This document shows, in pieces, positions 57,805 through 64,000 of a DNA stretch of 64,000 nt. Numbering within the stretch: position 1 is the stretch's first letter; each line of letters begins with the position of its first letter. Both the position numbers and the translations under genes were made by a program. The notes under the pieces are model-generated. The model was not told the DNA's origin and made no database searches. It saw nothing but the letters and a program-made list of their open reading frames with translations. The stretch is from positions 2,914,001 to 2,978,000 of the forward strand of contig NZ_CP035042.1 of assembly GCF_009834345.1 (NCBI RefSeq), given 5' to 3'. Source of the stretch: Billgrantia tianxiuensis. Its GTDB lineage: Bacteria > Pseudomonadota > Gammaproteobacteria > Pseudomonadales > Halomonadaceae.

Positions 57805-57831
57805 TAAAGTTATCTGCCGGACTGCCGATAA
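57805..57831 (+). promoter_or_regulatory. Sigma-28 promoter of flgMN
   Basis: Plus strand: -35 TAAAGTTA, 11-nt spacer, perfect -10 GCCGATAA. About 33 bases before the flgM GTG. Confidence 0.93.
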
Positions 57832-57864
57832 CCGGTAAAAGCATTCGGCCATGAGGCAACTATC

Positions 57865-58146
57865 GTGAAGATCAACAGCCAGAATCCCCTGACTCGCCCG
57901 CCCCAGACGGCTCCGCGCGAGGAAGCCCAGCCGGTCAAGGGCGCCACGCCCTCGGGTCGTCAGGAACCCGGTCCGTCAGCCGCCACTCACCTCAGCCAGA
58001 AGGCTGCCGATTCCTCACGCGACATCGACATGGCACGCGTCGAGGAGATCCGTGAGGCCATTCGCGAGGGACGGCTGGAGATTCGGGCCGAGCGTATCGC
58101 TGACGCCCTGATCGAATCACTGGCGGCGGAGAGCCGCACGGAATGA
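57865..58146 (+). CDS. flgM: Anti-sigma-28 factor FlgM
   Basis: 93 residues from a GTG start. FlgM holds FliA inactive until the hook is complete and is then exported. N-terminal half is disordered and polar; the C-terminal half carries the FliA-binding helices (VEEIREAIREGRLEIRAERI, ADALIE). Autogenous late promoter at 57805-57831. Overlaps flgN by 4 bp (ATGA). Confidence 0.94.
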   Translation: MKINSQNPLTRPPQTAPREEAQPVKGATPSGRQEPGPSAATHLSQKAADSSRDIDMARVEEIREAIREGRLEIRAERIADALIESLAAESRTE

Positions 58147-58592
58147 GCCTGGCGAAACTTCTTCAGGAGCAGCAGCGGCGCCTCGGCGGCATCATCGAGC
58201 TACTCGAGCGTGAGCGCACCCTGCTGGCCGATGCCGATCTCGATGGCAAGGCGCTTGCCGATATCGCCGAGCGCAAGCAGGAGCTATTGTCGCGGGTGGA
58301 AGCCAGCGAAACGCTGCGCCAGGGAGTACAGCGTCGGCTCGGCTACGCGGACGGAGCGGCGGGCGCCCATCAGGCAGCCGTCGACGCCGGCTGCGGGCAG
58401 GCCTGGAAGCAAACCCTGGAACTGACTCGCGAGGCTCAGCGCCTCAATGCACTGAACGGCAAGCTGGTCAGCCTGCGCATGGAGCAGAACACGAACCTGC
58501 TCGACATGATTCACCGGGTGGCCGAGAAGACCACGTACCGCTCCAGCGGTCGCGTCGCCGCCCAGTCAGGCCGTATCGACGCATCGGTCTAG
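58143..58592 (+). CDS. flgN: Flagellar export chaperone FlgN
   Basis: 149 residues, helical. FlgN escorts FlgK and FlgL to the export gate. Leu-rich coiled N-terminus (LLQEQQRRLGGIIELLERER, LL) and C-terminal LNGKLVSLRMEQNTNLLDMI are typical. Translationally coupled to flgM. Confidence 0.92.
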   Translation: MSLAKLLQEQQRRLGGIIELLERERTLLADADLDGKALADIAERKQELLSRVEASETLRQGVQRRLGYADGAAGAHQAAVDAGCGQAWKQTLELTREAQRLNALNGKLVSLRMEQNTNLLDMIHRVAEKTTYRSSGRVAAQSGRIDASV

Positions 58593-58916
58593 GCGCTTTC
58601 GTCCCTGCCCTGTCTGCGTATCAGCCCCTGCTTGACCTAGACCTCACGACAGGGCACTCGCCAACGACTCCAACTCCTGGCCCCGCTCTCTCTGGCCATT
58701 GCCCTGGTCATTGTTTCGACTCCCCCTCCCCACCTCCCAGCTGCCAAGGCAGGCCGAGTGGCCCATGGTCAGCTGGCCTGTTAGGTTTCGAATCCGAGCG
58801 CCACGAAAGTTCTTTGCGAAAGTTCTTTGCAAAAGTCCTTTGTGAGACCCCTTTGTGAAACCCCCTTGCGAAAGTCGTCCCTTGCGTCAGCGCTGCGCGC
58901 AATGCCGCACCGCTCG
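58593..58916. other. Intergenic region between convergent flgN and GGDEF gene
   Basis: 324 bp without a convincing gene or terminator. The right third (58805-58885) is a 13-bp tandem repeat array; short open frames across it exist only because of the repeat. Confidence 0.6.
58805..58885. repeat. 13-bp tandem repeat array (about six units)
   Basis: Units: GAAAGTTCTTTGC twice (58805-58830), AAAAGTCCTTTGT, GAGACCCCTTTGT, GAAACCCCCTTGC (58831-58869), then a 16-bp diverged copy to 58885. The first two are identical and divergence increases to the right, next to the GGDEF stop codon. Confidence 0.92.
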
Positions 58917-60916
58917 CTACCACAGGCTGTCGATCAGGTCGTCGTCAACAGTGGTGATCACCACGGTATTGCGCCCATCAGCCTTGGCTTTATAGCTCGC
59001 CTCATCAGCGCGAGCCAATACAGTCTCGACCGATTCGTCGCCCTCTTGTAGCGCCGTAACGCCCATGCTTAGGGTGATATTGTATGTCTTGCCCTCATGG
59101 GTCACGGTGACTTCAGACACCGCACGGCGTAGGGATTCCGCAATTTCGCCTGCCTGCTTCAGCGTGCAGCTAGGCAGCAGGACGGCAAACTCATCCCCAC
59201 CCTGGCGGGCCACGTGATCACTACGCCGCACTTCCCAGGCCACCACTTGGGCAACGCGCCGCAGCATCTCGTCACCCAGGGCATGCCCACCCTCGTCGTT
59301 GATCGGCTTGAAGTGGTCAAGATCGAACAGGATCAGTACCGAGGGTGTGCCGGTCTTGGAATATTCGGCCAACGCCTCCTCGAGACGCCGCTCGAAACCG
59401 CGCCGGTTGAGTAGCCCCGTCAACGGGTCGTGTTCCGCCTCCCAGCGCTGCAGCGCCTCTTGCTGGCGCCGCTCGGTGATGTCCTTGACCATGCCCACGA
59501 AGCCCAGCGGCTGTTCGTTCCCCAGCACTTGGCTGGCATGCACCTCGACCCACAGCGTAATGCCATCGTTGCGCAGGAAGCGCATCTGTCGCACGAAATC
59601 GTTACCGGTCGCCAAGGTATGGCGCCACATGTCCCGGGTTCCTTCCTGATCAGCCGGGTGGATACGCTGCCACCACTCCCTGGCGCTATTCCACGCGTCA
59701 AGCCCAAGCAGCTCAAGCAGAGCTGGATTCAGGTAATTCAACTGCCCCTTGAGATCGGCGACGAACATGCCGATGGGGGTCGAGCCCAGCACCGCATCGA
59801 GGAATGCCTGCCGGTCACGCATGTGCTCCAGCGCCGCCAGACGTTCGTGTTCCAGGTGGTTGAAGCTGCTGGCCACCTGGCGCAGCTCATGCATATTGGT
59901 GGAAAGCTCGAGATAACGCCGCTCACCCGCACTAACCTGAGCGATCTGGCGCTCGAGTCGATGCAGGGGGCGTAACAGCCGCCTGACCAGCCAACGCATG
60001 GTTATCAATAACAGAATGGCCAGCGCCAGCCAGGCCCACCACAGACGACTCAGGAAGTCTCCCAGAGGCTCCTGAGCCTGCGCCTGAGGGATGGCCACCT
60101 TGACGATCCAGTCAGCCGGCCAGATCTGGCGATAAGACACCAGGGCTGCCTGTCCTTTTACGACCGAGGCGACGGCCTCACCCTGCCAACCGTCGAGCGC
60201 CAACGCGAGTGTGTCGGCATCGCCAAAGGGACTGGCGTCAGACTGCGCCGGGCGACGACGCGGGTGAAACAGCGGCTCGCCCGTCGCGGTGAATACCGAT
60301 ACATATCCCCCCCTCCCAACCTTATGCCTTCCAACCGACGGAACAGACCACCACTGGTAAGGTTGATCATGCCTCCGACCATACCGGCGAAGCTCCCCTG
60401 ATCGTCGAAACGCGGCACCAGCATGAGCACCAGGGAATCGCCGCTCGCCCTACCGACGAAGGGACGGCTCACATATGGCCACGGCGAGTGTCGTAGCCTA
60501 CGGAAATACTCCGTCTCGGCAGTCTCGAGCCCCGCCCGCCCCGGCACGATGGGCCAGTCCGCAAGCACGCGGCCATCGGCATCGGTCAGCATCAACCCCT
60601 CGAACCACTCCAGCAGAGCCTGGCTGTTCTCGAGCCTGACATGCAACTGGTCCTCCTCCACCCCACGCAAGCCCTGTTCGAGTCGTTCCAATGCGCGCAG
60701 TCGCCGCTCCACCTGCTCGCTCAAGCCATCCGCGATCAACTGCGACTCATAGCGCAAGTGAGTCAAGTTAACCTCGTCGACCAATTCCTCCCCGAACTGC
60801 CAGGCCAGCATCAGGACAATGCCGACGATCATCAGCCAGGTCATGGCCAATCCGGCGAGAAGGCGGCCCTGCAACGAGCAGATCGAGCGGGCCAGGGACG
60901 CGATAGGTACCGTCAC
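58917..60916 (-). pseudogene. dCache-HAMP-PAS-GGDEF diguanylate cyclase, one apparent frameshift
   Basis: Read through one base loss this is about 666 residues: TM1 (about 15-40), a periplasmic double-Cache-like sensor (about 45-290), TM2 (about 300-320), HAMP, PAS (about 395-510) and GGDEF. The active site RQGGDEF is intact with an RRSD inhibitory site, so it should be an active, feedback-inhibited cyclase. The break is a run of seven C at 60307-60313; one more restores GGEGYVSVFTATGEPLFHP-like Cache sequence. The GTG at 60916 is preferred (GGGGAAAG upstream and TM1 soon after); the frame opens as far as 61096, but that lies upstream of the sigma-28 promoter at 61030-61056. Confidence 0.85.
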
Positions 60917-61029
60917 GAGCAGAACTTTCCCCTTGGTCGAGGTAAAAAACGGCCTGTCAGCTCCGGATTGATGAGATGTGCCGCCTTTCCTCTGACAGCC
61001 CCGCATACAAAGCGGATGAGCTAGCTTGA

Positions 61030-61056
61030 TTATCGGCATTGCCGAAGCGAACTTGA
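61030..61056 (-). promoter_or_regulatory. Sigma-28 promoter of the dCache-GGDEF gene
   Basis: Minus strand: -35 TCAAGTTC, 11-nt spacer, perfect -10 GCCGATAA. Confidence 0.87.
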
Positions 61057-61127
61057 GACTAGGTAACGCATCAAACCATGTTACCCAACTTGACACTTTC
61101 GCCCCTCAACGAAAGGAGCCTTACAGC

Positions 61128-61154
61128 TCAAGTCCTGGCCGGAAGGGACGATAA
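61128..61154 (+). promoter_or_regulatory. Candidate sigma-28 site overlapping a start codon
   Basis: Plus strand: -35 TCAAGTCC, 11-nt spacer, -10 GACGATAA (one mismatch). The last A of the -10 is the A of the ATG at 61154, so transcription from here would begin inside the annotated gene. Either the gene starts later (ATG at 61196) or this match is fortuitous. Confidence 0.45.
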
Positions 61155-62938
61155 TGTTTCCAACCGACCCGAATTCCATTTATGAAACGGCTCAAATGAC
61201 CAAAGGCAATAGACTAACCGGCAAGCACGTCCCCGTCCTTGCCCAACATCCGGCTCGGCTCGTGCAGCGAGCCTTCGAGCAGAGCCAGATCGGCATGGCC
61301 ATCACCGATGCCGAGGGGCGTATCGTGCTGGTCAACGACGCCTTCTGCCATATCGCCGGAAGCGACAGATCCGAAACGACGGGTTGGCCGATCGAGCACT
61401 TCTACGTTTCCCTGCGCACCCCCTGGCAACTGCCGATGACGGCCGATACCCCGCGGAACCTGGCGCACTCCTGGCAACAGGAAGTGCTCTGCCGCAGGGC
61501 GGATGGTGAGTCGGTACCGGTACTGATGACGGTCGACACCCTGCTCGACGAACATAAGAAGCCGCGTCACCTGGTGCATACCTTCGTGCTGCTTACCACT
61601 CCCAGCGGCGAGGTGCTCAAGGATCGTCATTGGATCCACCTTGATCCAATGACCGGCCTGCCCAACTGGCTACTGCTGAGGGATCGCCTGAATCACGCCC
61701 TGGCCCAGGCCGAGCGCTCCGATTCCACTCTTGCCCTGCTATTCATCGATATCGACCGCTTCAAGGCCGTCAACGATGCGGTGGGGCACATCGAAGGCGA
61801 TCGCATGCTTGGCGAACTGGCTCAACGCCTTCAGCGCGTAGTGCGCAGCAAGGATACTCTAGCCAGGCTTGGCAGCGACCAGTTCGTGGTCCTGCTGGAA
61901 AAGGAAGGCGCCGCCGAAGCGGCGCAGGCGGTGGCGGAACGCCTGCACGAGGCACTGGAGCCTCCCTTCACCTCCGGGGATCGCTACCTGCTGATGACGG
62001 CGTCGATCGGTATCGCGCTGTATCCCACTGACGCTCAGGATGACGAGACGTTGCTGACGGCGGCACGCAGCGCCATGTACATCGCCCGCAAGAAAGGCCC
62101 CGGTCGCGTAGCTTTCGTCGACCACCGGCTGACGACACGACTCAAGGAAAAGCACCGCCTCGAGAGCCTGCTCAGCGAAGCCATCCATATGCCGGACCAG
62201 CACTTTGCACTACAGTACCGGCCGGAGCTGGATCGGCATGACAATCTTCGCTGCACCGGCCTGGAAGCCATACTTCGCTGGAAGCAGCCCAAGCGCTGGC
62301 AGCATTCACCTGCGCACTACCTCGAGATGATCGCCCGTCAGGGCCTTGGCGTACGCCTCAATCGTTGGATGATCCAGAAGGTCATTGCCGATCATCGCCA
62401 GTGGCTCACGGATGATTCCCCCTTGAGCCAACTGCCGATATCCATTCACCTGTGTGAATCTCATTTGTCTCACGACACGTTCGATCGCCGACCGCTGGAC
62501 CATTTCCTGCGCCATCAGGACATGGACTCCTTCGAATGGCTGACGCTGAAAGTACCCGCACAGGGTCTTGGTAACGACCTAGACACGGCAACGCATATGC
62601 TCAAGCGGCTCGAGCAACTCGGTATCCGCCTCGCCGTAGAAGACTTCGGCAGCAGCCCCATCGACCTGAACTGGCTATCTCGCCTGCCTCTGCACAAGGC
62701 AAGCATCGACGTTCGCCCAATCGAGACCCATCATGGATTGCGCCAGATAGAGGCTTCATGCCGAATGTTAAACGCACTCGACATCGAACCCGTGCTCATA
62801 GGCATCCATGACGAGAACCTAGCAGATCGGCTGAAAACAGTTTCGGCTCACCTGGTACAAGGCAATCACTATTGTCCTCCCCTGGCTCCCGAGGCGCTGC
62901 AAACATGGCTTGACGGGCGTCAGCCGCCCAGCGCATGA
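61154..62938 (+). CDS. PAS-GGDEF-EAL protein with both active sites degenerate
   Basis: 594 residues, no membrane helix. PAS (about 35-155), GGDEF-like (about 160-325) with RLGSDQF in place of RxGGDEF, and EAL-like (about 335-590) with LEAILRW, EDFGSSPID for DDFGTG and IHDEN for AEGVE. An RSKD resembling the inhibitory site remains. Neither synthesis nor hydrolysis of c-di-GMP is likely; it may bind the nucleotide or a protein partner, as CsrD- or YcgG-like degenerate proteins do. The ATG at 61154 has GGAAGG at ideal spacing. It is divergent from the dCache-GGDEF gene and may act with it. Confidence 0.87.
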   Translation: MFPTDPNSIYETAQMTKGNRLTGKHVPVLAQHPARLVQRAFEQSQIGMAITDAEGRIVLVNDAFCHIAGSDRSETTGWPIEHFYVSLRTPWQLPMTADTPRNLAHSWQQEVLCRRADGESVPVLMTVDTLLDEHKKPRHLVHTFVLLTTPSGEVLKDRHWIHLDPMTGLPNWLLLRDRLNHALAQAERSDSTLALLFIDIDRFKAVNDAVGHIEGDRMLGELAQRLQRVVRSKDTLARLGSDQFVVLLEKEGAAEAAQAVAERLHEALEPPFTSGDRYLLMTASIGIALYPTDAQDDETLLTAARSAMYIARKKGPGRVAFVDHRLTTRLKEKHRLESLLSEAIHMPDQHFALQYRPELDRHDNLRCTGLEAILRWKQPKRWQHSPAHYLEMIARQGLGVRLNRWMIQKVIADHRQWLTDDSPLSQLPISIHLCESHLSHDTFDRRPLDHFLRHQDMDSFEWLTLKVPAQGLGNDLDTATHMLKRLEQLGIRLAVEDFGSSPIDLNWLSRLPLHKASIDVRPIETHHGLRQIEASCRMLNALDIEPVLIGIHDENLADRLKTVSAHLVQGNHYCPPLAPEALQTWLDGRQPPSA

Positions 62939-62975
62939 CGCCAGGCACCCTGTGCCGGACAGGACGGCACCAACC

Positions 62976-64000
62976 TCAACTCCGATACGGCTCCGGACTA
63001 TCTGTGCAAGATCGGGCTCGGGCAAGATCGAGCTTCTCGGGAAAGGCCGGAGGAAATGCCGCCAGGTAGGCATGGCTAACGCGCAGTATCCTGGCATCGT
63101 CATGCTTGCCACCCGCCAATTGAAACCCCACGGGCAGGCCATCCGGCGTAAAGCCGCAGGGCACGGATGCGGCAGGCTGTTGGCTCAAGTTGAACGGGTA
63201 GGAAAAGGGCGCCCACTCCTCCCAGTCACGCATGCCACTACCTGGCGGCACGTCATGGTTCAAGGGAAAAGGGCGCACCGCCACCGCAGGCGTCATGACC
63301 AAGTGATAGCGCTGATTGAAGTGCTCGAGCTTCTCCGTCAGCCGCGCCCTGTCCTTTAGCGCATAGAACATGTCCAGCGCGCTCAACCTCTCGGCGCGCT
63401 TCGCGTCTGCCACCATACCGGAATCGAGCAGCCGACGCTGTCGCTCGTCATGCTCGCGATATACGGCAAGTGAGGCGGTGAACCAGAGCGTATTGAAGAT
63501 GCGTATGGGAGACTCAAAGCCAGGATCTACTTCCTCGACCACAGCACCCAACGTTTCAAGGCGGCATGCGGCCTGGCGCACGCATTCGGCAACCGTCGGC
63601 TCCACCCGGGCATAACCCAGCGTGGGTGAAAAAGCGATGCGCATACCCTCCAAACCCAAGCCAAGCTCTTCTCCCCAGTCAGCCGGCTGGCCACGCAGCG
63701 CATAAGGGTCGCGATAGTCGTAGCGACCTATCACATTGAGCATGCGCACCGCATCGGATACGGTGCGCGTCAGCGGCCCCAGGTGAGAAAGCGACGCCTC
63801 TTTCGACCGCGGCCACTCTGGCACCCAGCCGAAAGTGGGCTTGAAGCCGAACACGCCACAGAACGATGCAGGGATGCGAATCGACCCGCCTGAGTCTCCT
63901 CCTTGGTGCAACACTCCCATGTTGAGCGCCGCCGCCACCGCGGCACCTCCTGACGAGCCGCCAGGCGTCAGCCGCGTATCCCACGGATTGGCGGTGGCAC
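62976..64000 (-). CDS. Amidase family protein, 5' end cut off by window
   Basis: Amidase-signature enzymes hydrolyse amide bonds with a Ser-cisSer-Lys triad. The visible 341 or so residues start inside the signature (LTPGGSSGGAAVAAALN), followed by GGDSGGSIRIPASFCGVFGF, which contains the cis-Ser and nucleophile Ser. The conserved catalytic Lys would lie upstream, outside the window. The frame is open to base 64000. It is convergent with the degenerate GGDEF-EAL gene (37-bp gap) and is unrelated to flagella, so it marks the right edge of the locus. Substrate cannot be predicted. Confidence 0.9.
   Translation of the reverse strand, partial: ATANPWDTRLTPGGSSGGAAVAAALNMGVLHQGGDSGGSIRIPASFCGVFGFKPTFGWVPEWPRSKEASLSHLGPLTRTVSDAVRMLNVIGRYDYRDPYALRGQPADWGEELGLGLEGMRIAFSPTLGYARVEPTVAECVRQAACRLETLGAVVEEVDPGFESPIRIFNTLWFTASLAVYREHDERQRRLLDSGMVADAKRAERLSALDMFYALKDRARLTEKLEHFNQRYHLVMTPAVAVRPFPLNHDVPPGSGMRDWEEWAPFSYPFNLSQQPAASVPCGFTPDGLPVGFQLAGGKHDDARILRVSHAYLAAFPPAFPEKLDLARARSCTDSPEPYRS

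Noticed and set aside
1..64000. CRISPR arrays, tRNA or rRNA genes, insertion sequences, prophage
   Set aside because: No spaced direct repeats, clover-leaf-like or rRNA-like segments, transposase or phage genes were seen.

Overview
The window is a high-GC proteobacterial chromosome segment that is almost entirely a flagellar locus, with an unusually dense set of cyclic-di-GMP signalling genes woven through it. Gene content and order (fliE divergent from fliFGHIJKLMNOPQR, flgBCDEFGHIJKL opposite flgA/flgMN, FliA-type promoters of the form TAAAG-N11-GCCGATAA, a YcgR brake, a DUF2835 protein) point to a motile gammaproteobacterium. A Halomonas-like member of the Halomonadaceae is my best guess, by inference from protein style and not from any marker gene. 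No rRNA, tRNA, CRISPR array or insertion sequence was seen.

Layout. 1-8.7 kb: the 5' part of a first fliD, then on the same strand a degenerate HD-GYP gene, a YcgR-type PilZ brake, a large GAF-PAS-LOV-GGDEF-EAL protein and a membrane diguanylate cyclase. 8.8-18.3 kb: a small secreted protein and three more GGDEF/EAL sensors (PAS/GAF, CHASE4, and periplasmic solute-binding types). 18.4-23.6 kb: two small unknown genes, a flagellin-tail-like remnant, and an operon for a TPR O-GlcNAc-transferase-like enzyme, a hexapeptide acyltransferase and a sulfotransferase, probably a flagellin glycan island. 24-27.8 kb: two flagellins and a second fliD, each with its own sigma-28 promoter. 27.9-33.5 kb: an amino-acid-type chemoreceptor, a MotB-like protein and a CBS-PAS-GGDEF-EAL protein. 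33.7-46 kb: flaG, fliE and the complete basal body, motor and export operon fliF-fliR. 46-58.6 kb: flgL to flgB on the minus strand, then flgA, flgM and flgN on the plus strand. 58.9-64 kb: a dCache-HAMP-PAS-GGDEF gene, a degenerate PAS-GGDEF-EAL gene and the 3' part of an amidase.

How it works together. Export-apparatus, rod, hook, cap and filament genes are all here; missing from the window are flhAB, fliA, flhDC, fliS/fliT, cheA/Y and motA. Ten good sigma-28 promoters, nearly all with an exact 11-nt spacer, mark the late regulon: both fliD, both fliC, flgKL, flaG, flgM, the chemoreceptor and, notably, ycgR and two c-di-GMP enzymes. Late flagellar transcription is therefore wired directly to c-di-GMP synthesis, breakdown and braking.

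Quality caveat. Six genes (eight sites) are broken by what looks like loss of one base, mostly inside runs of five to seven identical bases, including essential fliL and flgA. This pattern looks more like homopolymer sequencing error than gene decay, so those genes are probably intact in the organism.
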